This document shows positions 10,201 through 21,861 of a DNA stretch of 64,000 nt, piece by piece. Made by a program: the position numbers and the translations under genes. The stretch's first letter is position 1; every line of letters starts with the position of its first letter. Under the pieces are notes generated by a model. The model was not told the origin of the DNA. It ran no database searches and saw only the letters and a program-made list of their open reading frames with translations. Source of the stretch: Bactrocera neohumeralis (lineage: Eukaryota > Arthropoda > Insecta > Diptera > Tephritidae); assembly GCF_024586455.1 (NCBI RefSeq), contig NW_026089623.1, forward strand, positions 5,577,367-5,641,366, read 5' to 3'.

Positions 10201-10390
10201 TAATTATTTAGTTTGTGAAAAGTTTGTTTACAAATTTAAAAATTCAAATTTACCTTTTCTCCATGTTAAACGTCGCAATAAATTGAATGTCAACTTATTA
10301 TTTTGCCAACGTTGCCAACATAATTAATTTTTAAGCGAAAATATGAATTAAGCTAAGAGCGTTTTATTTGTCATCAATTTAACTTTTTAG

Positions 10391-11924
10391 CAGGAATAAT
10401 GGGATGCTCAACTTATTCAAGTTGAAAACTAATTATTCTATGCATCAAATTGCAAAACGTTTCATGAAATATATTTAAATTTCGCATTTTCTTTGATTTT
10501 CATTGTTTTAAATTTTTATTAGCGATCTTGAACGGCGACAACAAATTCCTCCGTTCACATATATTTTTGGTATAATTTCAATATGGCCGTTCCAGTCATT
10601 CCAATTGCAAAACGTCCAGTCAACTGTCAAAGTTCAGTAGGTGAGCGGTTCTCACATTTCCAGTAACAGAAGGTAGGTAGGTAGGAGTGCAGCCCTATCG
10701 GGCTCAATTAGCACTTGATGTGCCATTTTGATACACTATTCGTAGAACCTCCTGTATCTGCTATTACGTTTCACCTTCTCTCTCAAACCATTTTGAGGTC
10801 TCGATGAAACTACTTATGTCCTATATGCTTTTGGTGGAAATCCATTCAAGGTTTGGTGCTTGGTGGATTCCGAGTGTTTTGTGTCGGATCTGTGCTAGAG
10901 CTGGGCATTCGCAGAGAAAGTGGAAGATTGTTTCCTTGTTTCCTGCTATTCCGTAGCCACGGCAGATGTCGTTGTAGGGCAATCCCATTTTGGACGCATG
11001 TTCCCCAACTGGCCAGTGCCCTGTTGTGGTAGCTGTTATTCTGTAAATACTTTTTCTTGACCTATTTAATAAGTCATTGGTTCTTTTCCTGTCATATTTT
11101 GGCCATAATTGTTTAGTTATGACGCATTTTGTAATGTTTTTCCACCTGTTGTTTGCAATTTGTTGAAATTGTCTATTGATCTCTCCTTTTATCGATCCTA
11201 GCGGGCTTGGTATTAGCTTCGCCTCGGATTCATTGAGGAAAGCTCCTGCCTTTGTCAACTCGTCTGCTTTTTCGTTACCGAAAATATTCCTGTGGCCGGA
11301 AACCCAGATCAAGTTTAGTTGGAGCTTGTCTTTTATTGAGCTTAGTCATGGGTGAAGACAATGCCAGGAGTGCCGCCTGGCTGTCCGTAAATATAGTTGC
11401 TTTATGTATATTCCCGTGGTTTTCTAATAGAACTTCGCAAGCTTTTTCTATGCCTAGTACTTCTGCTTGGAAGATGCTAGACGAGTTCGGTAGACGTATA
11501 GAGAGAGATCTGCCTAGATCAGCGGAGAATACCCCGTGCCTACTCCGCAGTCCATTTTGGACCCGTCGGTATAGACTGAGGTGGTATCTTCCTCTACTAT
11601 TGAACCTCTCCTCCATTCTCGTCTAGATGGTATCCTCACCTGGAAGTGTCTATTGAAATCCAGCTTTGGGAGAATGTAGTCTGATTTAAACTTGTTTAGA
11701 ATTACACTAAGTCCGTAGTTCTGCTGATTCCAACCTCCCAATTCTTTTATTCTTATCGCCGCAATAGCTGCTGTTTTGTGAATAAAAATGTCCATTGGTA
11801 GTTGATGCAGGATCACATTGAGCGCATCAGTCGGACATGACCTGATTGCACCCGTAACACCCGCACATGCTGCTCTTTGTATTCCATTTAATTGACAGAA
11901 GAGTTGGTGATCTCTTTATCTCTG
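10391..11924 (+). mobile_element. hAT-type MITE A, split by a LOA insertion
   Basis: The left end CAGGAATAATGGGATG (10391) matches the left end of MITE B at 38983. The right end, ...GATCTCTTTATCTCTG (11911-11924 region), matches the right end of MITE B. The LOA fragment 10673-11894 sits between them, flanked by ACAGAAG on both sides. Without the LOA the element would be about 305 bases. CAG-type ends fit hAT. The flanking bases (TTTTTAG and CTATTAG) are only an imperfect target duplication. Confidence 0.65.
10673..11894 (-). mobile_element. LOA-group non-LTR retrotransposon, 5'-truncated copy B (RNase H end)
   Basis: It is closely similar to the 3' 1.2 kb of the LOA element at 21518-26803. 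The tail is a (GTAG)n run at 10673-10690, seen here as the complement. It is flanked by ACAGAAG at 10666-10672 and 11895-11901, a good target duplication. Coding pieces on the minus strand cover the end of RT and the RNase H domain (YTDGSKMDCG, FQAEVLGIE, FTDSQAA, SGHRNIFGNEKADEL). Frame changes break it, but the codon for the Cys in CECPAL, which is a stop in the long copy, is intact here. A typical 5'-truncated insertion. Confidence 0.9.
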
Positions 11925-12335
11925 CTATTAGCTTGTGATGATCTAAAAAAAACACGGCTATTGTTGAAGGACGAATTTCTTTAAGTGACGCATCAACAAT
12001 TTCAACCGAATTTAAAATTGTAAATTGTTTCCAGACTTCTTTAACCGTAATATTTGCTTTGGGATGGCGCATTCTCTAAAAGTAGTAAAACTTCAAATGC
12101 TAAGTTCTTTTTTTAGATAATTTTCTACGTCAGGAACCAAGCAATGATAAAACCAATCATTAAATAAACTGGCTGTCATCCATGATTTTTTGTTGGCTCT
12201 CCAATGATAATATTTTAGAACTGCCCGATCGCGATTTTGACATTAAAATTCCGTCTTTTTTCTAAATGGTTGCTGCACGCTGGACTGATAAATATGTTCT
12301 TCCAATAGTTTGCCAAATATTCTGAAACAATTAAA
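11925..12335 (-). pseudogene. pogo/Tigger-type transposase fragment
   Basis: On the minus strand the frame reads YHWRANKKSWMTASLFNDWF, then DVENYLKK. This is the hallmark block of pogo/Tigger DDE transposases (SWMT, LF, WF). After a stop and a deletion, a second piece reads TVKEVWKQFTILNSVEIVDA and a block like KEIRPSTI, which fits the C-terminal part of the same family. The catalytic aspartates in between are lost. MITE A lies at the left edge and a Jockey 3' end abuts on the right, so both cut into this remnant. Confidence 0.6.
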
Positions 12336-12339
12336 TACA

Positions 12340-14550
12340 AATTTTTTTTCAATATTATTTTATTTATTGGAGATGCTTTTTTAAGCCTAACAATAAGTTA
12401 TAAAATCTTAAATCTATTTAAAAACCAGACAGGCTCAAGCAAGTGATTGAGCTGTTTTGGTGATACGTTGCTCTTTAATACGCAGGCATGTCTCTAGCCA
12501 AAGGATTTGGGTGATCTTGGAGTTTTGATATGTACCACGGTGAACACGTAATTGTTCTAAGCATTTTCGATTGGAACCTTTGTATTATATCAATATTAGT
12601 TGCACAGGTACCGCATTATATAAAAGCACTTTATTTTCTAGGCTAAGTTTGGAGTTTTTATTTAAAAGCCAATTTAAATTTGCAGCTCTAATCTTCATAC
12701 ATGTTATTTTACTAGAGATGTGTTTTCTCCAAGTAAGCCTTCTATCTAAGTGAATACCAAAATATGTTACTTCGTTCACTTGGGGTACTAAAATATTGTT
12801 TATTTTTACTGCCGGGCACATTTTTGGTCTAAGCGAAAATGTAACATTCTTACACTTCTGTTCATTCACATTTATACGCCAGTTCGCTAGCGATTCTTCG
12901 ATAGAACTTAAATGCTCCCCTAATATTCTTGATGCCAGAATGTGGCAGTTGTTACGGCTCACTATAGCTGTGTCATCCGCAAAAGTTGGAGTTAATACAT
13001 TGTTAGAATTTGGAAGATCTGATGTATATATGATGTATAGAGTTGGGCCTAAAACGCTGCCCCGTGGTACATCAGCCCTTATTTTTCGTTCATAAGATAT
13101 GAAAACTCCCACTTTTATCATAAATTGTCTATTTTTTAAATAAGACTCCAATACTTTATACAATTCTAAAGGTAGAATGTTTTTAATCTTATATGAAAGG
13201 CCTTCATGACACACCTTATCAAACGCCTGAGCTACATCTAGAAGCTTGCTTATTTCGTTAGTAGTTCTATTTACTTGCTTGCACGAAATCCAAATTGATG
13301 CGTTGGTATTGTATTATTTACGTGGAGGAAAGGAGACATCTTTGATAGTAATACTTTTTCAAATACTTTAGAAAGACAAGGTAGAAGACTGATTGGTCTG
13401 TTTGAAGACGGCTCTGCTAAGTATTTCCCAGGTTTGTCTATCAAGATAATCTGGGACTTTTTCCATGAAAATGGATAGTATCCGAAACTAAGAATTGTAT
13501 TGAAGAGCAAAGAGAGCACCTCTACAGCAATAATTGGTAACCCAATTAGCATTTCTTCACTTCGAGCCCAATTTCCCCCCAAGTCTCGTATAGTCATGTT
13601 GGAGTCAGTTGGTGGCCTTATGGACTTTTGGGCTTTCCAAAGGGAGTTTTGCTTGTTGGAATTTGGACACAGCTTCTTTATATACATTTCGGTGTTGAAT
13701 TCTTCTTCACTTTTAAGCGCTTTTTTAATTAACGTAAAGCAGATTTCAATTTAAGCTGAGTGGAAGGGGAGCGATTTATCTGCCATTCACGCCTTGCGCG
13801 CCTTTTTTTTAATTTACAAGCTTTTCTATTTCACTATTTGTGATTTTTTTGGGACCAAGCGCCTTATAGTTTTTGTTTGGTGTTGCTAAGACAGCTGCAC
13901 TAGTTATTATATCATTGAGTTCTCTTATGCTATCGTCAATGTCTCTTCCTGTATTTATTTTGTACTCAATATTAATGTGCTACTCACGTATTTTTTATAA
14001 TGTATTTTAGCCAATTCGTTTTATAAGAAGTTAGACTCTCTTTTGGATTAACGAATATGGGTTGTTCACATAACTTTATTAGTACATGAGAGTGATCAGA
14101 AGATAGATCAGTACATGTATCAGCTGTATGTGCGATTTATCTATATTTTTGTTTACAGCAAAATCAATTAAATCTGGCCAATATGTCGGCTTACCAGGAG
14201 ATATTATTTCAATGTTGTTGTTTCTATTTATGACAGTTAGATACAGCTGTCGTCCTTTCGGATTAATTAGTCGTGAGCCCCATTATGTGTGTTTTGCGTT
14301 GTAATCTCTACCTGCTAGAAATCTATGGCCTAGTGTTCCAAAAAAGTATTTAAATTGGATGTCTGTAATTTTAAATCGAGTAGTAGTTCTTGTAACTGCG
14401 CTGTAGCATGTGATTCTAATGTGTGGTTGTCTAATCGTTTTCTTACCAACACTGCGATTCCACCATATGAATTTCCATCTGCGTGGTTTGTAAAATATAT
14501 TCTAAATCCCGGTATAAAAAATTGTTTTTATTCATAAGATGAGTTTCTGA
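12340..14550 (-). mobile_element. Jockey-clade non-LTR retrotransposon, 5'-truncated and decayed
   Basis: The endonuclease part lies at about 14150-14530 (DGNSYGGIAVLVR, then an active-site-like AGRDYNAKH, then PTYWPDLIDF read across frame changes). RT lies at 12585-13687. A poly(A)-like end, seen as T-runs, lies near 12340. Jockey elements have ORF1 and an ORF2 with endonuclease and RT but no RNase H. ORF1 and the 5' end are missing here. The left neighbour is a pogo remnant and the right neighbour the tail of an RTE-type element. Confidence 0.75.
12585..13687 (-). pseudogene. Jockey-type reverse transcriptase
   Basis: Two minus-strand frames, 13687-13271 and 13214-12585, join across a frame change. 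The first has the RT finger block (SFGYYPFSWKKSQI, NRPISLLPCLSKVFEK). The join holds motif A (LDVAQAFDKV). The second has motif B (PRGSVLGPTLY) and motif C (TFADDTAIVS), followed by the YFGIHLD block. In motif B the usual PQGS reads PRGS. The catalytic FADD is intact. The downstream part ends in a stop before the usual C-terminus. It would copy the element RNA at the target site if whole. Confidence 0.8.
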
Positions 14551-15007
14551 CAATAGCTTTCTTCTTCTTCTTAAATGGCGTAGACGCCGCTTACGCGATT
14601 ATAGCCGAGCTAACAACAGCGCGCCAGTCGTTTCTTCTTTTCGCTACGTGGCGCCAATTGGATATTCCAAGCGAAGCCATGTCCTTCTCCACTGGGTCCT
14701 TCCAACGGAGTGGAGGTCTTCCTCTTCCTCTGCTTCCCCCGGCGGGTACTGCGTCGAATACTTTCAGAGCTGGAGTGTTTCCGTCCATTCGGACAACATG
14801 ACCTAGCCAGCGTGGGCGCTGTCGTTTAATTCGCTGAACTATGTCAATGTCGTCATATAATATATCTCATACAGCTCAGCGTTCCATCGAATGCGATATT
14901 CGCCGTGGCCAACGCGCAAAGGACCATAAATCTTTCGAAAACTCGCAACGTCGACTTATCAGTTGTTGTCATCGTCCAAGCCTCTGCACCATATAGCAGG
15001 ACAGGAA

Positions 15008-16204
15008 TTATGAGTGACTTATAGAGTTTGGTTTTTGTTCGTCGAGAGAGGACTTTGCTTCTAATTGCCTACTAATTCCGAAGTAGCACCTGTTGGCAAG
15101 AGTTATCCTGCGTTGGATTTCTAGGCTGACATTGTTGGTGGTGTTTACGCTGGTTCCAAGATAGACGAAATTATCTACGACTTCAAAGCTATGACTGTCA
15201 ACAGTGACGTGAGTGCCAAGTCGCGAGTGCGACGACTGTTTGTTTGATGACAGGAGATATTTCGTCTTGCCCTCGTTCACTGCCAGACCCATTTTCTGAG
15301 CTTCCTCGTCCAGCCTGGAGAAAGCAGAACTAACGGTGCGAGTGTTGAGGCCGATGATATCAATATCATCGGCATACGCCAGCAGCTGTACACTCTTATA
15401 AAAAATTGTACCTGCCCGATTAAGTCTTGCAGCTCGAATAATTTTCTCCAACAGCAGATTGAAGAAGTCGCACGATAGGTAGTCGCCTTGTCTGAAACCT
15501 CATTTGGTATCGAACGGCTCGGAGAGGTCCTTCCCGATCCTGATGGAGCTTTTCGTGTTGTTCAACGTCAGTTTACACAGCCGTATTAGTTTTGCGGGGA
15601 TACCAAATTCAGACATCGCTGCATAAAGGCAGCTCCTTTTCGTGCTGTCGAAAGCGGCTTTGAAATCGACGAAGAGGTGGTGTGTGTCGATTCTCCTTTC
15701 ACGGGTCTTTTCCAAGATTTGGCGCATGGTGAATATCTGGTCGGTCTTTGATTTTCCAGGTCTAAAGCCTCACTTATAAATTCCAATCAGTTTGTGTACG
15801 GTGGGCTTTAATCTTTCACACAATACGCTCAATAAAACCTTACACGCGATGTTGAGGAGTCTTATCCCACGGTAGTTGGCGCAGATTGTGAGGTCTCCTT
15901 TTTTATGGATTGGGCAGAGCACACTTAAATTCCAGTCGTTGGGCATGCTTTCGTCCGACCATATTTTACAAAGAAGCTGATGTATGCCCCTTATCAGTCC
16001 TTCGCCGCCGTGTTTGAATAGCTCGGCCGGTAATCCATCGGCCCCCGCCGCTTTGTTGTTCTTCAGGCTGGTAATTGCTATTCGAACTTCTTCATGGTAG
16101 GGCAATGGAAGGTCTGCTTCATCGTCGTCGGGGGAATCGGGTTCGCCTTCTCCTGGCATTATGCGTTCTCTGCCATTCAGCAGCTGGAGAAGTGTTCCCT
16201 CCAT
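15008..16204 (-). pseudogene. RTE-type reverse transcriptase, copy A
   Basis: Minus-strand pieces in order: 16204-15770 (KNNKAAGADGLPAELFKHGG, then the ANYRGIRLLNIACK block), 15727-15500 (FVDFKAAFDSTKRSC, motif A), and 15451-15008 (LAYADDIDIIGLN, motif C, then the NFVYLGTSVNT block). A stop replaces a codon between motif A and motif C near 15500. The domain would copy element RNA. The breaks leave no working enzyme. Confidence 0.8.
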
Positions 16205-16426
16205 AATTTATGTATGCTCTGGGCATCGGTGACTAAATCACCTTGGGGGGTTCTACAAGAGTATGCTCCGGTTTTGAAACCTTTTGTAAGCCGCCGCATT
16301 TTCTCGTAGAATTTTCGAGCATTACCCCTGTCGGTCAGCTTATCATGCTCTTCGTACTCACGCATTTCGGCCTCTTTCTGTTTCTGTCTGCAAATGCGTC
16401 TCGCTTTCCTCTTCAACTCTCGGTAT

Positions 16427-17411
16427 CTATCCCATCCCGAGTTGTTGACGAGTGCTCTCAGAGAGCAGGAGTGCAAGCCGAGTAGCAAATCGTTCGGCTG
16501 TCTGTTGTGATTCCAACTTCTCGTCGTCGAACCTTCCTTGTGTTTGTTGACGTGCGTTTTTTGCTGCACAGAGGCGGTGCGAATCTTGGCTGCAACAAGA
16601 TAGTGGTCTGAGTCGATGATAGGACCTCGGAGCGTACGCACGTCTAGAACACTGGAGATGTGTCATCCGTCTATCACAACATGATCGATCTGGTTGGTGA
16701 ATTTCGATCCGGAGACAGCCAGGTAGCTTTATGTACATTCTTGTGTTGGAATGTAGTATTTGGAGCCCCGGCGAAGCGATCAGCTTCCATTTATTTGAGG
16801 ATGTTTCCTTGTGGAGGCTGAATTTACCGACCGTAGTGCCTTCTTTGCCCACCCTGGCGTTAAAGTCGCCAAGCACGATTTTATTACCGTGGCGGGGGCA
16901 GCTCTCATAGGTGCGCTCCAAGCGCTCATAGAAGGCATCCTTTGTCACATCGTCCTTCTCTTCCGTTGGGGCATGGGCGCAAATCGGCGATATGTTGAAA
17001 GCTAGCTTTGATGCGGATTGTGGCTAGACGTTCATTCACCGGAGTGAATGATAGTACTCGGCGACGGAGTCTCTCTCCCACCACGAATCCAACACCAAAC
17101 TTGCGCTCCTTTATATGGCCACTGTAGTAAATGTCACAAGGACCTACTCGTCTCTGTCCCTGTCCCGTCCATCACATTTCTCGGACGGCGGTGATGTCAG
17201 CCTTTATTTTCACGAGGACATCAACCAGCGCAGCGGCTCCTTCCCAATTAAGCGTCCGGACATTCTAGGTGCATGCCGCAATATCGTAGTCCTTATTTCG
17301 TTTACGTGGCGGGTCCCAAACCCAGCGCACAACCCTATGCAGGGGATGTTTCGCCTTCTCACTTTAGCTCGCCTTCCACCGGAAGTTGTGAGCTGCTTGA
17401 GTCATGTGTAA
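16427..17411 (-). pseudogene. RTE-type endonuclease, copy A
   Basis: Minus-strand pieces from 17411 to 16427 match the 501-codon endonuclease ORF of copy B. The active-site block VLGDFNARVGKEG is clear at about 16850-16880. Frame changes and small deletions break the N-terminal half. In a whole element this apurinic-type endonuclease nicks the target DNA. Confidence 0.7.
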
Positions 17412-17512
17412 AAGAATCGTTTCTGGCCACTCCCAAGTGAATGGCGATCAGAGAACTTTCCTCACTTGCGTGAATTTCTACACATGACTCCATCCTCCAT
17501 TCTCACCTTGCA

Positions 17513-17665
17513 TTTTTTTTTCTTCGCTGCCCGGGTGCTTGCTGATACCTGCATACTGGTTTCTTTCCACGCATTTGTTGCTCCCCGATTGATGATATTT
17601 GTTTGCTTTCTAATTAATCTATTTTTTTTACTTTTTTCTTGTTTGCTGCTTGTAAGCGCCGGGCT
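17513..17665 (-). pseudogene. Fragment of the 5' end of the Jockey-like ORF1 element
   Basis: About 150 bases match the complement of the ORF1 5' region at 20930-21000 and its T-rich leader at 34730-34800, with an internal gap. It lies between RTE copy A and the Harbinger remnant. Confidence 0.55.
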
Positions 17666-17849
17666 ATTACATTATTAATGAATCGCGATTCAAAAAGAAG
17701 GATTCCTAAAACCTAAAATTTTTGCAAAACCATTGAAATTATGCAGGAGGACGTATGACGAATGACGAAGATCACATTTAAAGTATTTTCTGCTAAATGT
17801 TATTATTTACAAAAAATAATTAATATTTTTTGATTAAAGATATTACAGA

Positions 17850-18716
17850 GGATGATAAATCCTTGCTGGCCTCCGCACACAACAGGACGAATTGGAATTT
17901 CATTGGAAAAATCATTACAAATAACGATTTGGAAGCTTGTCAACAATTTCTCTTTTAGAGGCGTCAGCGGTCGTTTTGGTGTTGCAATTGGCCTAGCATA
18001 TAAAATGTTTGTTAAAATAATAAAGATGATCTGCCGCTTAAAGAGGGATGTTATAAAATGTCCAAAGACTGCGGCTGAACAAAAGCAAATCAGTGAAGAA
18101 TTTTCAATTCTGCGCTTCAATCCATTCCCCTTTGTTCTAGGGTGCGTCGATGGAACACATGTTCCAATTTCACAACCAATCAAAGATGAAATCAGTTATC
18201 GCAACCGAAAGGGAATATACTGAATCCATGCTCAAGTAAATATTTGAAGTTTTTTACCCTAACTTAAATTTTTTAAGTTGAATACTTTTTTGCATGGCTA
18301 TTGTCGACAGTCGCATGAAATTCATAGATGTATTTATTGGTTGCCCTGGTGCATGCCATGACACATCGGATCAGGAAGGCCATAATTAATAAAGAAATTA
18401 ATATTTATTCCAATTACCATTTTTTGGGCAATGGAGGTTATCCGTTGGAAAAGTTTATTATATTATGATAACGGATTCTTAACATCAATGCAAATGAAGT
18501 ATAATGTAATTCTAAGCTCAACTCTGGTTGTTGTGAAACAGGCATTTGGCGTTTTAAAAAAGAAATTTAGAATACTAAAATATATTGAAGTTCGACGTCC
18601 ATATATGCCAAATTTAGTAATAATGGCATGTATGATAATTCATAATATTATTATTGTAAATGAAGGCAGCAATACCGATGAAATAATAGAAGAAACAAAC
18701 ATTATCGAATTTTAAA
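17850..18716 (+). pseudogene. Harbinger (PIF/Harbinger) transposase
   Basis: The frame from 17852 reads up to CVDGTHVPISQP (first catalytic Asp) and the RNRKGIY block, where TGA replaces the next codon near 18220. An intron-like or broken stretch follows. Then VDSRMKFIDVFIGCPGACHD (second Asp region) reads near 18304-18360, the GNGGYP block near 18427, and, in another frame from 18431, VVVKQAFGVLKKKFRIL and MACMIIHNII. The last catalytic residue, usually Glu before QAFG, is Lys (18536-18538). It is dead as a nuclease. Harbinger elements work with a trihelix/Myb partner, and one lies next door at 18954-19528. Confidence 0.8.
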
Positions 18717-18953
18717 CGCTCGAGGAAATCACTTTATCGGGACCGAGAGATGCAAAAGCAAAGAGAGATGCATTGGCAACTTTATTATCAGCCTAGTACG
18801 TATGCACCTATATCAATTAAATTATAAGTTAAGAGCATTTTGTTTTAACATGTTTTATTGAATTCAATTCATAACAATAAATTGTTTGCATTGATATTTG
18901 GTTTTAATTCAACTTAAAAAGACTTCAGCCTCTTAGAGTAAACAAATTAAGAA

Positions 18954-19528
18954 TTATTGTGAATTTTCTACAATTCTCTGGAATAAGGTACAAATTTCCT
19001 TTAACTCAGCTACTTTCTCTTTTTCCACCGCAATTTTTTCTGTCTCCATGTCCAGCAGTTTCTTCATAATTTTGGCATCTGCCTCAGATTCTTTGTTCAA
19101 AAAATTCAGACCTTCGCAACGTTTTCGTTTTATTACATACTTTGAAGTTGTGATATCTGCAGGTGTCACATCTGAGTTCATTGTCGAGTGGCTATCGGTC
19201 GGTGTCGAAGGGCCATCACTTTTTAAATCTTCTATTAAATTATGAAGTGAACTTTCGACCATTTCACTTGGCAAAAGAACGCTACTGCGGCTGCCGAAGA
19301 CCTCGTCTAAGGCATAGAAAAATTCCCAGTTTATAGAACTCTGACCAGATGTGTTGTTACGTTTCTTGATTCTTTTATATGATTTAGATTATTTAGAAAA
19401 TGGAAATGCTCCCAAATTGTATTCCTTTTTTTCTTCTTTGCACTAAATTCTGGTTCATGTCGCAAACGTACTTCTATAAGGAGCTTCTTCCTCTTGTGAC
19501 TCCACTTCTTTTCGCTATAAGTATACAT
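18954..19528 (-). pseudogene. Trihelix / Myb-SANT partner protein of the Harbinger remnant
   Basis: From 19528 leftwards the protein starts MYTYSEKKWSH, then LIEVRLRHEPEFS and a KKKKR run. This is the trihelix start shared with 38429. After a deletion the frame changes. From about 19290 the tail continues with a Ser/Thr/Asp-rich part, a basic KRKRCEG block and a long Glu/Lys coiled coil ending at 18954. Such proteins help Harbinger transposase enter the nucleus and bind its ends. Convergent with the transposase at 17850-18716. Confidence 0.65.
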
Positions 19529-19814
19529 TTCATCATATAACTACAATCATTATAATATTATGTGAATTAAGACTTAAATAAATATTTCTTGTATAAAAAT
19601 TTAACTTACCATAATATGTCCGTCATTTCAACCGCCAAAAAAACCATAAGCATCACAAACGAAAACAATGCCCAAGTTCGACATCTGTTGCGCATTGAAA
19701 AGAGTTGCATTGCCAAAAATAAGGCAAAGGCATTTGTGAATTCTATGCATTCCAGTGTTGCATTGCAAACTGAGTTTATGAAGTCAGCCTATCTCTTGAA
19801 TCATATTTTGCATT

Positions 19815-21049
19815 GAAGCCATAAATTGTGTCATACATTGGGTAATGTTGAAAATCATAGTTTCAACGCTTCCATTTGGTTGGTTTTGGCAATTGCATTT
19901 GTGCAGTATTGCCTTTCACCACTTTTGCATAGCTCATTTGTGTAGCATTGTCTTTAGTATTAACTGGTTTTGAAATATGGACGGGGATCTCAATATTTTC
20001 ATTAGGAGGAATATTCAACATTTGGTTACGACGTGCTTGAATGCCCTGTGACAACTTTGATTTCAAATCTTTATATACAGGGCAACCTCTGTAGTTAGCA
20101 GTGTGATTTCCTCCACAATTGCTGCATTTTTTATTTAAATCCTCTTTTTTAAGAGTACACACGAAGTAGTATTGCGTAGAGTGCAATATGCTTTCGTGTG
20201 TCCATATTCTTGGCAGTTTGTACATTGTACTAGACCATTTCTCTTAAGTGGTTCCTCAACGGTGATTCTGCGATGGAGCAGATATTTTAATTGTAAATCG
20301 GGTGTATTTCATTTTTCTTTAGTTGGTTACAATTAGGCATCAGTTCTATTTTTAACATTGGTTGTGGGACTTTGTTCCTGTTAAAAATATTTACTACTGA
20401 TTTAACGCTAAAACCACCTTCTTCCAGTGCTTCTTCCAGTGCTTCTTTCACATCGTTAGAGTCTACCGAAGACTCTATACCTTTTATGACAACAACTAGG
20501 CCTTTTGAGCCCTTCAGTTGGTATGAATAGTAATTATTGTTTTTATTTGACAAAAATTTATCGATTTCCATGAAACTTTTTTCAGTGTAGGACTGATTTT
20601 TTGTTTCATCTATATTCCCTTTTTTCAAAGGCGCTATATGGAAATTGTTAGTACCTACAATTTCACTTAATTTCGCAACAATAGTATTACTGCTACGGTC
20701 GCGCAAATATATTGGAGGTGGTTTAGAATTAACGACTGTGGTGGTACCCTTCGCATTGTCGTATGAACCATGGCTTAGTATGGCAAATTTAGGATTTCTG
20801 GCTTTTTACCATTTGGCGTGCCTGGCTGAAATTTTTTGGTATTGACTTAGTTTCCTTTTAACGTTAATATAGCGATCAATACTACAGACGGCCATTGTTT
20901 GCTTGGTACATTCTCAACTCGCATTTTGATTTCCTTCGCTGTCCGTGTGCTTGCTGGTACCTGCATACTGGTTGCTGTCAGCGCATTTGTTGTTGCCCGT
21001 TTGTTGTTTACTGCTGCTTCTGCTGACTGCGCTTGCTTGGTCTCTACCT
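19815..21049 (-). pseudogene. Jockey-like ORF1 (zinc-knuckle nucleic-acid-binding protein), left copy
   Basis: Read leftwards from 21049. The N-terminal part has ETKQAQSAEAAVN and QVPASTRTAKE. A middle part (20706-20287) has the RRM-like block LVVVIKGIESSVDSNDV. A C-terminal part (20225-19863) has the knuckle CSNCGGNHTANYRGCP. These are the marks of ORF1 in the Jockey group, which packages element RNA. Frames are broken near 20850 and 20230, and a nine-codon block (EEALEEALE) is doubled compared with the right copy. The BEL-A element cut off its 5' end at 21049, and the missing part is at 34567-34860. No ORF2 follows; the trihelix gene does. Confidence 0.7.
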
Positions 21050-21517
21050 TGTTTAAATGAGTTAAGGATCCACCCACTCTACTCGGTAAAACTGGCGCAT
21101 CCTAATGCAACAGCGCAATTCACCACACCACACCAACACAACCCCTGTTCCCACTCAACAAAAAGGATGGACAACGGGATGGGACTCACAATTCGATCTT
21201 CACAGTTCGCCCATCAACACTTCAACTTTCGCTATACACCGATTCGACTCTACACTGCGCCGCGTAAGCACAAATTTTCGTTGTTTCGACACCCAACCCG
21301 CGCGCTGTAATTAACTCGCTTATACATCATATATGTACATATGTATGTACATACTCATACACTAAATCGGATCAATCCAGCATTTATCATTCAACAACCA
21401 ACTTTATACTTATCATACATTTTTCTTGTTAAATGTGAAGTGTCAAAATTCATATTTTTAATTAAAGTACATATATTGTATTGAAAAATATAAAAGTATT
21501 TTTTCTTGCCCCCGTGT
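21050..21517 (+). repeat. 5' LTR of BEL-A, main part (the last 5 bases are at 26815-26819)
   Basis: It starts TGTTTAAATGAG and matches 34088-34562. The LOA element entered 5 bases before its right end, at TGCCCCCGTGT. The copy at 34088 has small differences, including 7 extra bases (CTCACCA-like) near 34185, so the two LTRs have diverged somewhat since insertion. Confidence 0.9.
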
Positions 21518-21861
21518 CTCCTTTGAAGTTGGTCGCCTTGTCGTGGCGAAGGGGCTTAAGTAAGAGTAAAGTGTGCATCCCAAAGGAAACGCACTCTAAT
21601 CTTACGAACTAAGAGGGACACTTCATAATTCCCACAATAGTGATATGGATGAATAAACCCTAGGTTTTACGCTCATTTCCTATTGTGGAAGTATGAGGAC
21701 ACCCGAACCAACCGCTGAATGGTCAGCGGGGGTAATAAATAGCTGATCGCGAACGGTCCCCTCCGATGCCCGGGCGAGGTCGGAGGTATAAAAGCCTTCT
21801 CTCCGCATACCGGCTCTGCGGACGAGTGACTACCCTTTCCGGACTACTCGTGGGACCAAAC

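Larger units (their letters stand above)
14557..17498 (-). mobile_element. RTE-type non-LTR retrotransposon copy A, decayed
   Basis: The full span from the 5' leader (right, 17498) to the AAGAAGAAG tail (left, seen as CTTCTTCTTC at about 14562) matches copy B at 50597-53660. The endonuclease (16427-17411) has LGDFNARVG and the RT (15008-16204) has YADDIDIIG, with many frame breaks. Copy A has lost about 44 bases near 17375 that copy B keeps. The endonuclease resembles the protein that flies and mammals often carry as craniofacial-development-protein-2-like, which is RTE-derived. The clade name is a best guess. Confidence 0.75.

Noticed and set aside
10383..11932. 8-base target duplication for MITE A
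   Set aside because: CTTTTTAG and CTATTAGC agree only in part, so I do not claim a duplication for this copy, although the ends match MITE B.
21050..21517. Solo LTR
   Set aside because: It looks solo at first, but its last five bases and the primer site continue after the LOA element at 26815, so it is the 5' LTR of BEL-A.
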